50,546 nucleotides of DNA from Nitrosomonas marina (GCF_900110145.1 NZ_FOCP01000024.1:1-50546); one strand, 5' to 3'; positions 16,921 through 26,953 are shown, numbered from the stretch's first letter. The notes: a model not told the origin generated them from the letters alone. Numbers and translations: made by a program.

Positions 16921-18228
16921 TTAATCCAGTTTGAGAAATTTGTTGTGAATACGGCGGGTTACATACCACACGGCACAAATCACGATTGGTATCATTATTC
17001 CGACAGTCAGTTCGGGATGGATTGGAAACCCGGCAGCTTTGCCAGCTTTGGTCAGATACAATAGTAAACTGATCACGTAATATGATATGGCCGCAATGGA
17101 CAGGCCTTCCACGGTATGCTGCAATCGCAACTGCAGCTCCTGTCCTCGCGAGAGCTTTTCAAGCAGTTGCTGATTTTGTGTCTCGACCAGAATGTCAACC
17201 CGCGTGCGTAAAAGCGAGCTGGTCTGGGCCGTCCGTTCAGAGATCGATACCAGACGCTGGGCGGTCGTTTCAACTCTTGTTATGGCTGGAGAGAGGCGCC
17301 GCAGCATAAATTCTCCGATAGTTTGCGTTCCAGGTACCGCTTTTTCTCTCAGTTCTGCAATGCGTTGGCTCACCAGCCTGTTATATGCGTGAGTCGCTGA
17401 AAATCGATACATATGTTCAACGGTGGCTTTTTCGATACTTACTGCCAGTGAAATAAGCGTATCCAGCAAGGCTTGATCAGAAGTCGCTTTGTTTTCAAGT
17501 TGAGTTGTAATCGCAGCCAGTTGCAGTTCAGCATCGGTCAGTTTAGGGCCGAGTAGTCTGGCGACCGGCAGGCTACGCAGCGCCATAAGGCGATATGTTT
17601 CGAATTCCAGCAGTCGTTGAGCGATTCTTCCCGCACGTGAGTTGGATGTATCAGCGGCTGAAATGACGAGCATACGCTCAAAGCCGTCGTCTCGCAGCAT
17701 AAAATCTGTTACGGCGATTGAATGGCTGTTTCTGCCGACAAGAGATGCAACGACAGGACGATTGCCAAACCAGTGACTGGCTAACGCCAGCATTTCTTTT
17801 GGTCGGTTCAGGTCGCCATTTACCATGACCAGTTTAATTGCAGCGATTGTTTGTCCCGGTATACCTGTAATCCATTGTTCTGGTAAAGCCAGAAATGAAA
17901 GAAGCTCGGGTTCTGTCGCTTCAAGCTGAGCACTCTCGGGCAAGGGTTGCACCAGTGTATAACTTGTAAACTCGGAATGGCGTTCCCAGGTCAGGGTACA
18001 ATCCGGCAGTCTTAAACGTAAAAAATTGCTCTGCAAATGTTCAGGTGTCAGTGATTCCTGATCCGGAAGATGGTACAGATGCCGGTATTCCTGTTCAGGC
18101 GTTATGTCATTGTTAAGTACTGCAATCCGGACAACCAGAGCCGGCAGTGAAATACGCTGGCTCGGTCGTGCGTGAACTTCGTTATGCAAGGGTATGCGCT
18201 GTGGATCAGCGACGGGCAAAACGGCCAT
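16921..18228 (-). CDS. DUF3422 membrane protein
   Basis: A 435-residue protein. The N-terminal IPLHNEVHARPSQRISLPALVVRIAVL is the signature of DUF3422. The long soluble middle carries helical, possibly coiled-coil segments (about 230-370), and the C terminus has two membrane helices (SIAAISYYVISLLLYL and VGIMIPIVICAVWYV). This topology suggests a membrane-anchored cytoplasmic protein. Its biochemical role is not known to me. It follows cbbO in the same direction after about 170 bases, in the place where cbbN lies in the Nitrosomonas europaea cbb operon. I do not see evidence that it belongs to carbon fixation. Confidence 0.82.
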   Translation of the reverse strand: MAVLPVADPQRIPLHNEVHARPSQRISLPALVVRIAVLNNDITPEQEYRHLYHLPDQESLTPEHLQSNFLRLRLPDCTLTWERHSEFTSYTLVQPLPESAQLEATEPELLSFLALPEQWITGIPGQTIAAIKLVMVNGDLNRPKEMLALASHWFGNRPVVASLVGRNSHSIAVTDFMLRDDGFERMLVISAADTSNSRAGRIAQRLLEFETYRLMALRSLPVARLLGPKLTDAELQLAAITTQLENKATSDQALLDTLISLAVSIEKATVEHMYRFSATHAYNRLVSQRIAELREKAVPGTQTIGEFMLRRLSPAITRVETTAQRLVSISERTAQTSSLLRTRVDILVETQNQQLLEKLSRGQELQLRLQHTVEGLSIAAISYYVISLLLYLTKAGKAAGFPIHPELTVGIMIPIVICAVWYVTRRIHNKFLKLD

Positions 18229-18398
18229 GTGTGTAAAAAATTAACGCAGTTAGACAGATTGAAGCGTGCTTAACCGAAGCTTACAGCAAATGACACGGTT
18301 TTTGTGATCGTTTAACGTTGCCATCGATAGAACTGGTCTGTTCCATTCAATCCATTCCCGGGTATTGCTCCGAATAGAAGACCGGGTAGTGCAGTCAA

Positions 18399-20726
18399 TC
18401 AGCGTGTCAACCCTGCATACAGTACCGGCAGTTTTTCCGGAAGCCGTTCCACATGGTCGACAACCATATAATTTCGCTCGCCGAAAATACGAGATACATA
18501 TTGATCGGCACGCGGATCAAGACTCATGCAGAAGGTGATAACACCTGATCGACCGGCTTCCTCAACGGCTTTTTTGGTGTCGAAACGCAGGTATTGCGGG
18601 TCGCGTACATCGATATCAGCCGGTTCGCCGTCGGTGATCACGAGGAGCAGTTTTTTTGCCGATTTCTGCTGCTTCAGGTAGTGGCTGGCGTGGCGGATGG
18701 CAGCACCCATACGTGTGGAGAGCTGTCCTGTCATACCTGCCAGCTTGGCCTTCGGGATTTCATTATAGGGTTGTTCGAAATCTTTGTAACGATAATACTC
18801 CACGTCGTGACGGCCGTCGGAGCAAAAACCATGAATTGCGAACGGATCGCCGATTTTGTCGATGGCGTTGGCCAGTAACACGGTAGCCTGGCGTGTCAGT
18901 TCGAGCACGGTAAATTCCTGACCTTCAACTTTCTCGTTGGTTGATTCCGACATATCGAGCAATACCAGTACGGAAATATCACGTATCTTGCGCACCGAGC
19001 GCATCATGATCCTGGGGTCAGGCTGCATGTGCATGCGAATATCGATAATGGATCGTATCGCCGCATTAATGTCGATTTCATCACCGTCTTCGAGTTTGCG
19101 AATCCGTCGCGTTCCCTGCGGCTGCATGGCGTCTAGCAGAAATTTCATGCGACCGATTTCGCGTTTGTACTGTGCGGCGATGTCATCGATGCACTGTATG
19201 TCACCGAGTCTGGCACGTTTTTCCTGAACCGTGGCCCAGTCGGGACGCTCAAGCTGAATCTGGTAGTCCCATTCGGAATAATGAAAAGGAGGCGATACCG
19301 GTTCTTTGCCTTCCATATCATTATAAGAGACGCCGGAATCTTCATATGGAAAGAATTCAGTGCTCATGACCCAGATTTCCTGAGCATCATCGCCGGCAGT
19401 TTCAACATCAATTTCATTGGCGAACTCCATGACGCTGACATATTTGCGTACCTGTTTTAACGGTTCATAACCGGCGATTTGTGCTCTCTCGAAATCAAAT
19501 TCCTCAAATTCCCAGAAATAACGGTTATCATCGCGGTACGGTGTGCTAAGAACATCGGTACGCGGATTGAACGGAATATTTTTTTCAAGAATACTGTGGG
19601 CAAGCTGAACGCCGATATCCCATGAAATCTGGGGGTCATCGAGCCTGTTTTGCGCAGCTTTAAACAGGCGACGGCCCTCTGCAATCCACTTGTCTTTGTC
19701 CTTGTATGTTGGGTCCAGCAGGGCGCGCGCGAGGCGGTTGAGAAAGTCGCCCATGGTGGTGTTCATATCAGGCGTAGCTGAATGCAGGGCGGCCCAGGTC
19801 TGACGCAATCCCGGGAAACGACGTATTGATAATTCCTCCACGCGTGCATCTTCCATAACCGATATGACGGCCATCTGCAACGGGTTCAGACCTTCGGCCG
19901 AAATCGGTTGCCGGGTTTCGACCAGATGCGCAGCGGCATGCGCTGATGCAGCACGATAAACTTCGGTGGCGGGTACATCGCCGAAATTATCAAATGCGTC
20001 CGGCAGATGAATGAAATAGTTTTCAATAAACGGTTTGTAGCCTTCGCGCGTTTCATAATCGCCGGAGGTGGGTTTCATGAAAAAATCACGGGCCCACAGC
20101 GCGCGCAGGTACATGTTGATGCGGCGCTGTATATCGACAAACAGCGTACCTTTACGTTCTTTCTGCAGTACGGCAAGTGATTCCTTGGATTCCAGACTGA
20201 AATAACGCACCTGTTCTTCGTAGTCGGTGCGGTGGGCATGCGCGCCCCACATCGCCCAGCGGCGCAGACCGCCCAGTGTGAGGTGTTCAAACAGGATCTC
20301 CAGCTTGTCGAGCATCGGTCTTGCACCGCGGGGTGCCTGCGCGATCAGGGTGCTGAGAAACTGCAGATAATGCTGGAACAACTGCGCATCCCCCAGACGC
20401 CTGGCTGCGGTAGGTGCCGTTGCCAGCACCAGTTCTATCACCGCACCGGAAGTTTTGGACGCCAGCGCCAGTACTGAAGTCGCCAGATCGGCGAGTACGT
20501 CTTCACCGATCTCCTTGGCAACCTGGGGTATTTCATCAATCCAGCAGTCAACCGGACCGCGCCCGCGACCCAGGTTGCGCAGCGCAGATATGCCTTTCAG
20601 ATAATTATCCAGGCCGCGCGGTGAAAAAACCTTGACCGCTTCGGGCCAGGCGTTTTTCAGAAGCGCCATCGACTCAGGTTCTAAGTTTTTCAGCAGCTCA
20701 TTGTAATCATCCAGATGTACACTCAT
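18399..20726 (-). CDS. cbbO: CbbO, RuBisCO activase adaptor subunit (VWA domain)
   Basis: A 775-residue protein of the CbbO/NorD family. A long helical N-terminal part is followed by a C-terminal von Willebrand factor A domain (about the last 200 residues) whose metal site DMSES (in LVLLDMSESTNEK) is intact. With the CbbQ hexamer it forms the Q-O-type RuBisCO activase, in which the VWA domain docks on the large subunit and CbbQ remodels the active site. It starts 55 bases after cbbQ and clearly shares its transcript. The order L-S-Q-O favours CbbO over the NorD paralogue. Confidence 0.93.
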   Translation of the reverse strand: MSVHLDDYNELLKNLEPESMALLKNAWPEAVKVFSPRGLDNYLKGISALRNLGRGRGPVDCWIDEIPQVAKEIGEDVLADLATSVLALASKTSGAVIELVLATAPTAARRLGDAQLFQHYLQFLSTLIAQAPRGARPMLDKLEILFEHLTLGGLRRWAMWGAHAHRTDYEEQVRYFSLESKESLAVLQKERKGTLFVDIQRRINMYLRALWARDFFMKPTSGDYETREGYKPFIENYFIHLPDAFDNFGDVPATEVYRAASAHAAAHLVETRQPISAEGLNPLQMAVISVMEDARVEELSIRRFPGLRQTWAALHSATPDMNTTMGDFLNRLARALLDPTYKDKDKWIAEGRRLFKAAQNRLDDPQISWDIGVQLAHSILEKNIPFNPRTDVLSTPYRDDNRYFWEFEEFDFERAQIAGYEPLKQVRKYVSVMEFANEIDVETAGDDAQEIWVMSTEFFPYEDSGVSYNDMEGKEPVSPPFHYSEWDYQIQLERPDWATVQEKRARLGDIQCIDDIAAQYKREIGRMKFLLDAMQPQGTRRIRKLEDGDEIDINAAIRSIIDIRMHMQPDPRIMMRSVRKIRDISVLVLLDMSESTNEKVEGQEFTVLELTRQATVLLANAIDKIGDPFAIHGFCSDGRHDVEYYRYKDFEQPYNEIPKAKLAGMTGQLSTRMGAAIRHASHYLKQQKSAKKLLLVITDGEPADIDVRDPQYLRFDTKKAVEEAGRSGVITFCMSLDPRADQYVSRIFGERNYMVVDHVERLPEKLPVLYAGLTR

Positions 20727-20781
20727 GACATCACCCGCATTAGTTGGTCTGACAGTGGAATATTATTTCGTTGCTACGAAA

Positions 20782-21588
20782 TCAATTAAAAAATGTCGAT
20801 ACGGCCGCATCAAGTGCATCACGCATATCGGGATCATCAGTAATGGGTCGAACCAGAGCGACACGGCATGCAGCTTTTGGATCGACTTTCTTGACAATCA
20901 GGCTACCGGCATAAATCAGCATGCGCGTGGAAATGCCTTCATCGAGACCGTGGCCTTTCAGGTTGCGCGCACGTTCAGCGATGGACACCAGTTTTTCAGC
21001 AATGTCATGTGAAACGCCAGTTTCATGCGCGACGATTTCACTCTCGATTGAGTGGTTGGGATAATTAAAATCCAGTGCGCCAAAACGCTGCTTGGTTGAT
21101 TGCTTGAGATCCTTCATCAGGCTCTGATAGCCGGGGTTATAGGAAATCACAATTTGGAAATCTTTATGGGCGTTGATTAACTCGCCTTTTTTCTCCAGTG
21201 GTAGAACGCGACGGTTATCGGTAAGTGGATGGATCACGACAGTTGTGTCCTGGCGCGCTTCGACTACTTCATCCAGATAACAGATTGCACCGTGGCGCGC
21301 AGCAACGGCAAGCGGTCCGTCCTGCCAGGTGGTGCCGTTGGCGTCTAGGAGATATCGTCCCACCAGATCGGATGCGGTCATATCTTCGTTGCAGGCGACG
21401 GTAATTAGTGGTTTCTTGAGTTTCCAGGCCATGTACTCGACAAAACGGGTTTTCCCGCAACCGGTCGGGCCTTTTAGCATCATCGGCATACGCACGGAGT
21501 AGGCCGCTTCATAAAGTTCCACTTCATCGCCGACAGGATGGTAATAAGGTTCTGTTTTAACGCGATATTGGTCAATAATTTTGCTCAT
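20782..21588 (-). CDS. cbbQ: CbbQ, MoxR-type AAA+ RuBisCO activase ATPase
   Basis: A 268-residue AAA+ ATPase. Walker A GPTGCGKT is near residue 40 ([19 protein letters not shown]), Walker B is ICYLDEV, and a sensor region follows in [14 protein letters not shown]. The C-terminal segment carries the arginine-rich [17 protein letters not shown]. It powers release of inhibitory sugar phosphates from RuBisCO together with CbbO. Its length fits CbbQ/NirQ/NorQ; the cbbS neighbour decides the name. A hairpin terminator separates it from cbbS, so it may be expressed at a lower level than the enzyme itself. Confidence 0.94.
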   Translation of the reverse strand: MSKIIDQYRVKTEPYYHPVGDEVELYEAAYSVRMPMMLKGPTGCGKTRFVEYMAWKLKKPLITVACNEDMTASDLVGRYLLDANGTTWQDGPLAVAARHGAICYLDEVVEARQDTTVVIHPLTDNRRVLPLEKKGELINAHKDFQIVISYNPGYQSLMKDLKQSTKQRFGALDFNYPNHSIESEIVAHETGVSHDIAEKLVSIAERARNLKGHGLDEGISTRMLIYAGSLIVKKVDPKAACRVALVRPITDDPDMRDALDAAVSTFFN

Positions 21589-21700
21589 AACGAACTCCTG
21601 TGATTAACCCATCAGGGTTTTCTGTCTAGTGGAAGATCGCTGTTGAGTAACGGGTCAGTCAGCGGTCTAACAAAAAATACAAACAAATTAAGAAAGGCCG

Positions 21701-21732
21701 AAAAAAAACCCCCGCCCCTTTCGGGTAGGGGG
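21701..21732 (-). terminator. Terminator between cbbS and cbbQ
   Basis: On the minus strand CCCCCTACCC (21732-21723), loop GAAA and GGGGCGGGGG (21718-21709) form a strong GC hairpin followed by eight T (21708-21701). It lies about 40 bases after cbbS. Since cbbQ and cbbO have no other evident promoter, it probably works as a partial terminator that lowers activase transcripts relative to cbbLS. Confidence 0.88.
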
Positions 21733-21769
21733 CTTTATAAAGCTTATGATATCTCTCGTGTTTGAAACC

Positions 21770-22126
21770 TTAAACGGTTTTGCCGCGATAAATGACCATG
21801 GATGTACCCTGGCTTTGTGCAAAGTTATCATAACCGATCAAACGCACATGATTGTTAGGGTTGGCCTTATGGCAGGCTTCCGCTTCAGCCAGAATGCGCG
21901 CCACGTCTGTTTCGCCGAACAGGGGCAGTTTCCACATGTACCAGTAGTTATCCATCAGATGCTCTGGTTCGGTATGCTCGATGGCCGGGTTCCAGCCTTT
22001 TTTGACAATATATTCAACTTGTTTCTTGATCTGCTTTTTATCCATCGGGGGCAGATAAGAGAATGTTTCAAACTTCCGGCTGGCTGGGTCGCTCAGGCGG
22101 CTTTTGTAATCCAACATTTCAGACAT
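21770..22126 (-). CDS. cbbS: RuBisCO small subunit, form IA
   Basis: A 118-residue small subunit. [24 protein letters not shown] is the conserved N-terminal region, with the family landmark [15 protein letters not shown] in the middle. The length is right for proteobacterial small subunits without the plant loop extension. Eight copies cap the (L2)4 core of RuBisCO. It starts 64 bases after cbbL with AGGAGTTATACAA upstream. A strong hairpin terminator follows, before cbbQ. Confidence 0.96.
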   Translation of the reverse strand: MSEMLDYKSRLSDPASRKFETFSYLPPMDKKQIKKQVEYIVKKGWNPAIEHTEPEHLMDNYWYMWKLPLFGETDVARILAEAEACHKANPNNHVRLIGYDNFAQSQGTSMVIYRGKTV

Positions 22127-22190
22127 TTGTATAACTCCTGATTAAAATTTTGAGCGCCGGCGCACAACACATGTACGCCGGAAAAACTGT

Positions 22191-23609
22191 TTATTTGTGT
22201 GCCACGTCCAGCTTGTCGACTGTATCGAATTCGAACTTGATTTCTTTCCATGTTTCCATGGCGATTTTCAGTTCCGGGCTGTGCTTGGCAGCTTCGGTCA
22301 AGATCGCTTTGCCTTCTTTCTCGATTTCAACGCCACGGTTACGAGCTTCCACACAGGCTTCGAGTGCCACACGGTTGGCGGCTGCGCCGGCAGCATTGCC
22401 CCATGGGTGGCCTAATGTGCCGCCACCAAACTGCAGACACGCATCGTCACCGAAAATAGCAACCAGTGCCGGCATATGCCAGACATGAATACCACCGGAA
22501 GCGACCGGGAATACGCCAGGCATAGAACCCCAGTCTTGATCGAACATAATGCCACGGCTGCGGTCTTCCTTGATAAAGCTGTCGCGCATGAGATCAATCC
22601 AGCCAAGTGTAGCACCGCGGTCGCCTTCAAGTTTTCCAACAACCGTTCCGGAATGGAGATGGTCGCCACCGGATAGACGCAGTGCTTTTGCCAGTACACG
22701 GAAATGGATACCATGATGCGGGTTCCGGTCAATTACTGCATGCATTGCACGGTGAATGTGCAGCAGAAGGCCGTTATCACGGCACCAGTTGGCCAGTCCT
22801 GTGTTTGCTGTGAAACCACCGGTCAGGTAGTCATGCATGATAATTGGTGCACCAAGCTCTTTCGCGAATTCAGCACGTTTGTACATTTCTTCCGGTGTTG
22901 GCGCGGTAACGTTAAGATAGTGGCCTTTCCGTTCGCCGGTTTCGCGTTCCGCTTTGTGAATGGCTTCCATCACAAATTCAAAACGCTGACGCCAGCGCAT
23001 GAAAGGTTGGCTGTTAATGTTTTCGTCGTCTTTGGTCAAATCAAGACCGCCGCGCAGACATTCATACACGGCACGACCGTAGTTTTTGGCAGAGAGACCC
23101 AGTTTTGGTTTAATGGTACAGCCCAACAATGCACGACCGTATTTGTTGAGTTTGTCACGTTCAACCTGAATACCATTAGGTGGTCCACCGCAGGTTTTAA
23201 CGAAAGCGATTGGGAAACGGACATCTTCCAGGCGGAGGGCGCGGATCGCTTTAAAGCCGAACACGTTACCGACCAGAGATGTAAATACGTTGACAACAGA
23301 ACCTTCCTCGAACAGATCAATCGGATATGCGATAAAGGCATAGAAACAGGTATCATCGCCAGGTACGTCTTCAATGTGATAAGCGCGCCCTTTGTAGTAG
23401 TCCAGATCGGTTAACAGATCGGTCCATACGGTCGTCCATGTGCCTGTTGAAGACTCGGCGGCAACAGCAGCTGCGGCTTCTTCACGGTCAACGCCAGGCT
23501 GAGCGGTGATTTTGAAGCACGCCAGAATATCCGTATCCAAAGGTGTGTATTCGGGCATCCAGTATGTTTGCCGATATTCTTTGACACCAGCGCTATATGT
23601 CTTTGCCAT
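22191..23609 (-). CDS. cbbL: RuBisCO large subunit, form IA
   Basis: A 473-residue catalytic subunit that carboxylates ribulose-1,5-bisphosphate. Active-site segments are intact: [11 protein letters not shown], the carbamylated-lysine motif [21 protein letters not shown], loop 6 [12 protein letters not shown] and [14 protein letters not shown]. The sequence style is that of the proteobacterial form IA (green-type) enzyme. The start at 23609 follows AGGAGAG; the in-frame ATG at 23633 lies before that site and is rejected. It is the first gene of the operon, driven by a promoter under the divergent cbbR. No carboxysome gene is seen in the window. Confidence 0.97.
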   Translation of the reverse strand: MAKTYSAGVKEYRQTYWMPEYTPLDTDILACFKITAQPGVDREEAAAAVAAESSTGTWTTVWTDLLTDLDYYKGRAYHIEDVPGDDTCFYAFIAYPIDLFEEGSVVNVFTSLVGNVFGFKAIRALRLEDVRFPIAFVKTCGGPPNGIQVERDKLNKYGRALLGCTIKPKLGLSAKNYGRAVYECLRGGLDLTKDDENINSQPFMRWRQRFEFVMEAIHKAERETGERKGHYLNVTAPTPEEMYKRAEFAKELGAPIIMHDYLTGGFTANTGLANWCRDNGLLLHIHRAMHAVIDRNPHHGIHFRVLAKALRLSGGDHLHSGTVVGKLEGDRGATLGWIDLMRDSFIKEDRSRGIMFDQDWGSMPGVFPVASGGIHVWHMPALVAIFGDDACLQFGGGTLGHPWGNAAGAAANRVALEACVEARNRGVEIEKEGKAILTEAAKHSPELKIAMETWKEIKFEFDTVDKLDVAHK

Positions 23610-23747
23610 GATTTTCTCTCCTGATAAATCCACTCGATTCGATTTGCAAAACTAAACAAGAAAAGAGAGGAGGGTTAATTAACAAATTAGTAACGAAATT
23701 AAGTAACAATCAACGAAACAAACGAGAACATTTGCAACATAGATGGC

Positions 23748-23802
23748 ACTATAAAGAATATTTATCATAAGAACAAATCAATTATTTTGATGTATATGAT
23801 AA
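23748..23802 (-). promoter_or_regulatory. cbbL promoter and CbbR-type operator region
   Basis: On the minus strand TTGTTC (23776-23771) and TATAGT (23753-23748) are 17 bases apart, giving a start near 23741 and a leader of about 130 bases. A perfect palindrome ATCAA-TTATT-TTGAT (23777-23791), of the T-N11-A type, abuts the -35 box. Outer arms TTATCATA (23762-23769) and TATGATAA (23795-23802) are also perfect inverted copies. This fits LysR-type control by CbbR, with one arm upstream of -35 and one between the promoter boxes. Confidence 0.7.
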
Positions 23803-23860
23803 TATTATGCTTATAGTAGTCGCCAACCAATCAGCCAGCTATCCATTTTAATATTGATCA

Positions 23861-24781
23861 ATGCTACATCTGACATTAAGACAACTGACCGTATTTGAGA
23901 CAGTTGCCCGCCATTTGAGTTTTTCACGCGCGGCGGAAGAGCTGTATCTATCTCAACCTGCTGTTTCAATGCAGATAAAACAATTGGAAGAGAATATAAG
24001 TCTGCCTTTGTTTGAACAAATGGGCAAGCAAATTCATTTAACTGAAGCAGGAAAAGAACTGTATCTGTACAGTCGGGACATTCTGCAGCGTCTGGCTGAT
24101 CTGGAGGTGGCGCTTGACGAACTAAAAGGTATGGAGCGCGGTAAGCTTAATATTGCGGTTGTTACGACAGCCAATTATTTTGCCCCGCATCTGCTTGCCA
24201 AGTTTTGCCAGCGCTATAACGGTGTTACGGTGAGCCTGAATGTATCCAATCGCGAATCGATACTGAAGCAGCTGGACGAAAATGCCGTCGATCTGGCGAT
24301 TATGGGCCAGCCGCCGGAAAACCTGGATATTACCAGTCAGTCGTTTATGGAAAATCCACTGGTTGTCGTGGCACCGACAAATCATGTGCTCTGCAGAAAA
24401 CAGCGTATTTCAGTCAAGCGGCTGGCTCAGGAGACTTTTCTGGTACGCGAGCCCGGTTCGGGTACCCGCGGCGCTATGGAACGGTTCTTTCAGCAGCATG
24501 GTGTACGGATTAATAAGGGTATGGAAACCGATACAACCGAAGCCATCAAACAGGCCGTGCAGGCAGGTATGGGGTTGGGGATCGTATCGCTTCATACAGT
24601 TGAGCTGGAATTGGAAACACAGCGATTAAAAGTGCTCGATGTGCAGGGCTTTCCGATACCGCGTTTCTGGCACGTGGTCATTCGAAAAAACAAACGCTTG
24701 TCTGCACTGGCGCAAACATTCAGGGAATTTTTGCTGAAGGAAGCCGCTTCATTGATACACAACGCCGGAAAAAACGGTTAA
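23861..24781 (+). CDS. cbbR: CbbR, LysR-type regulator of the cbb operon
   Basis: A 306-residue LysR-type regulator. The winged helix-turn-helix fills residues 1-65 (LTVFETVARHLSFSRAAEELYLSQPAVSMQIKQLEE), a linker helix follows, and the two-lobed effector-binding domain runs from about 90 to 295 with the hallmark LVREPGSGTRGAMERFF. It is divergent from cbbL with a 251-base control region between, the classical arrangement for CbbR, which activates RuBisCO genes in response to metabolites such as RuBP or NADPH. The protein is complete and of standard length. Confidence 0.93.
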   Translation: MLHLTLRQLTVFETVARHLSFSRAAEELYLSQPAVSMQIKQLEENISLPLFEQMGKQIHLTEAGKELYLYSRDILQRLADLEVALDELKGMERGKLNIAVVTTANYFAPHLLAKFCQRYNGVTVSLNVSNRESILKQLDENAVDLAIMGQPPENLDITSQSFMENPLVVVAPTNHVLCRKQRISVKRLAQETFLVREPGSGTRGAMERFFQQHGVRINKGMETDTTEAIKQAVQAGMGLGIVSLHTVELELETQRLKVLDVQGFPIPRFWHVVIRKNKRLSALAQTFREFLLKEAASLIHNAGKNG

Positions 24782-24827
24782 GCTGCAGGTTGATCGGGTT
24801 GATTGTGTTGCGTTGACCGACAGGCGG

Positions 24828-26390
24828 TTATTCAAGGCCTGATGCTCGCATCGGACCAATATACCGTGAGGCGATTACCAGATTGTCGATATATACAAAA
24901 AATGTGGATGCCGGTTTGGCTGTACCGCCATGATAAAAATTGAGCCATAAGCTTTCAATGTTGAGTTCTTTCGTTTCGCGAAAGCGAAGATCGGATTTGT
25001 GATAGATTTTTCGCCCGTCAATCCATACCGTTAATTCGCCATTGGCCATACCGGGGTCGTTCAGTTTTAGAAACTGTTCAACCGCGTGCCAGCGGTTTTT
25101 CTGGAGCAGGCTCAAGGTGCTGTTCCAGGAAATTGTTTCGCCATAATTTGATTGACTGTCGAGGTGATAGACATAATTGCCGAGTGGAATCGTGCCGTTG
25201 TATTTCGAATTGAGCGATGCCTGCAGGAAATAAGCGCCGCGTGCTGACCAGCCGTTGTAACCGTCAATCGCCCTGCCACCCCATCCAGCCCTGTCATACG
25301 TGCCGGAAAAACCGGGCAGTTTGCCACCGTCTGTCGGCTGCCAGTTGTTTCCGAAACGTAAATAATAGCGAAAGTACATTTGCTCCGGCTCGCGACCGAT
25401 AAGACGCTGAAAACGGTAATGACCGGTAAAACCAAAATTTGTTTTCGAATTGAATGCAATCTGCAGGGCGCTGCCATCCAGTGGATCGAAACGGTCGATG
25501 CGGTAATCGGTATCGACAAGCCGGTAAGTGTCGTAGTGACCTATGTCGCTTAGGTGTTCCTGCCAACCCGCATTCAGCGTTAAAAAACCTGGCGGCTTAT
25601 TGAAAGTCTCAGCGAGAATGACATCGGGATGATCGGCCAGCCCGCGATCACCTGGATATTCCCAGGCAATTCCGCGTTCAACTTCACTGGCTGCTGGTAA
25701 TGGTGCAACCGTATATACGCCGATTTGCACGGTGCCGTATTGCTTGTCAGTGGTCGTAAGATACAAGCTCGCCTTGCTAATTCTAGCACTGTCCAATTCC
25801 AGAAAGCGTTTATTGAACGCTATCAGGGCTGGTGTATGCGCGCCAACCTGAAATTGTGTCTGATGGCCAAGTGAGTAATGCGTCGTGGCCGATAAAGTGG
25901 TATCCCGTGTAACTTCAAATGTTTTAATTTCGTTATCGGTTGTGGTAATCGCCAGAAAGGGCGCTGCCGGATAACCGGCTTCGGTTGCGTCGAATACAAT
26001 CGCAGAATGGCCGGATTCTTCTTTCAGATATGCGCCGTGATAACTGCCGGGGTTGTCAATCCAGTATTTGATCAGCGTGGTTACATCCAGAGAGACCGGT
26101 CTGGCTGTGTCCAGATCTTCGACAAGCGTTGTCGAGAATGCTGCATCGCCATATGGTACGCCATTGCGGTCGACCCAGTCGCCAAGCTGGCGTTGCCATA
26201 ACAGTTTTGCGGAGCCGTCGGCATAAATAAAGGTTGCGCCGTCCCTGTTTGCTTCGCTGCCCTGTGACCAATAGACATCACTAAGTGCATTAAAAGAGAA
26301 AAACAGCAGACAAATTGCAATGAGACAATGTGATAAGGTATGCGACAGACCACCCGGGCATGTCATTGGTATACGCATTGATTGGTTCAT
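24828..26390 (-). CDS. Secreted polysaccharide-lyase-14-like protein
   Basis: A 520-residue exported protein. A signal segment (about 20-37, IAICLLFFSFNALS) precedes a beta-rich N-terminal part (about 40-240; ATFIYADGSAKLL to YGTVQIGVYTVAPLP) that resembles DNRLRE-type carbohydrate-binding modules. The C-terminal half (about 260-510) has the jelly-roll landmarks of PL14-like proteins: MYFRYYLRFGNNWQPTDGGKLPGFSG, then NRWHAVEQFLKLNDPG and WLNFYHGG. It may bind or cleave an uronic-acid polysaccharide such as exopolymer; the activity is unproven. Its ATG lies one base after the GNAT stop, so the two are probably co-transcribed. Confidence 0.72.
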   Translation of the reverse strand: MNQSMRIPMTCPGGLSHTLSHCLIAICLLFFSFNALSDVYWSQGSEANRDGATFIYADGSAKLLWQRQLGDWVDRNGVPYGDAAFSTTLVEDLDTARPVSLDVTTLIKYWIDNPGSYHGAYLKEESGHSAIVFDATEAGYPAAPFLAITTTDNEIKTFEVTRDTTLSATTHYSLGHQTQFQVGAHTPALIAFNKRFLELDSARISKASLYLTTTDKQYGTVQIGVYTVAPLPAASEVERGIAWEYPGDRGLADHPDVILAETFNKPPGFLTLNAGWQEHLSDIGHYDTYRLVDTDYRIDRFDPLDGSALQIAFNSKTNFGFTGHYRFQRLIGREPEQMYFRYYLRFGNNWQPTDGGKLPGFSGTYDRAGWGGRAIDGYNGWSARGAYFLQASLNSKYNGTIPLGNYVYHLDSQSNYGETISWNSTLSLLQKNRWHAVEQFLKLNDPGMANGELTVWIDGRKIYHKSDLRFRETKELNIESLWLNFYHGGTAKPASTFFVYIDNLVIASRYIGPMRASGLE

Positions 26391-26391
26391 A

Positions 26392-26931
26392 TTAAATACG
26401 CTTTTCCAGATATTCGATTGTCAGTCCCTCGACTTTCGGGACGCCGATTTTCAATTGCAACGGGTAGGGCTCCTGATTGCCGACCCGCTGATAGCCACGG
26501 CGCTGATAAAATGCAATGAGTTCGGGTCGCTGCGAGACGACGAACATGCGAATTCTTTGTGCCGCCAGTTCCTGCCTGGCGATAATCTCGGCCTGATGCA
26601 GGATGTGCTTGCCGACACCGATACCCTGGTAATTCGGGTGTACTGAGAAAAAACCGATATACGCATGACATTGCTCTCTGGAGAGATAGATACAAGCGGC
26701 GAGCAGTTGATCCAGATAGACCACATAAAACTGTGCGTCGGGTTTTGCCATTGCGGCGGAGATCTCGTCGAGGTTGGTGCGGTCACCGCCGATAATATGT
26801 GTTTCACGCGTCCAGCCGGTCTCTCCACGGTATGTCAGGTTGATTAAGTCGCAGATGTCGCGGCAATGAACGGGAACGGCTGGTTCAAGGGTGAGTCGGG
26901 AAAAATCGATTGTTTCCAGTATCTGTTTCAA
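26392..26931 (-). CDS. GNAT-family N-acetyltransferase
   Basis: A 179-residue acetyltransferase with the acetyl-CoA loop HPNYQGIGVGKHIL (Q-x-x-G-x-G type) near residues 97-110 and the C-terminal strand-helix region ELIAFYQRRGYQRVG. It should acetylate a small molecule or a protein amine; the acceptor is unknown. The start codon appears to be TTG at 26931 with only a poor ribosome site. The stop is followed, one base later, by the ATG of the PL14-like protein. Confidence 0.85.
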   Translation of the reverse strand: MKQILETIDFSRLTLEPAVPVHCRDICDLINLTYRGETGWTRETHIIGGDRTNLDEISAAMAKPDAQFYVVYLDQLLAACIYLSREQCHAYIGFFSVHPNYQGIGVGKHILHQAEIIARQELAAQRIRMFVVSQRPELIAFYQRRGYQRVGNQEPYPLQLKIGVPKVEGLTIEYLEKRI

Positions 26932-26953
26932 TGTTGCTTTGATTCAGGTGTCG

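Noticed and set aside
18399..21588. norQ/norD identity for the AAA+ and VWA genes
   Set aside because: No nitric-oxide reductase genes are adjacent, whereas cbbL and cbbS directly precede them in the same direction, so CbbQ/CbbO is the better name.
22704..23414. A 236-codon open frame antisense to cbbL
   Set aside because: It lies opposite the highly conserved RuBisCO coding sequence, its translation has odd Phe-rich composition, and it has no ribosome site.
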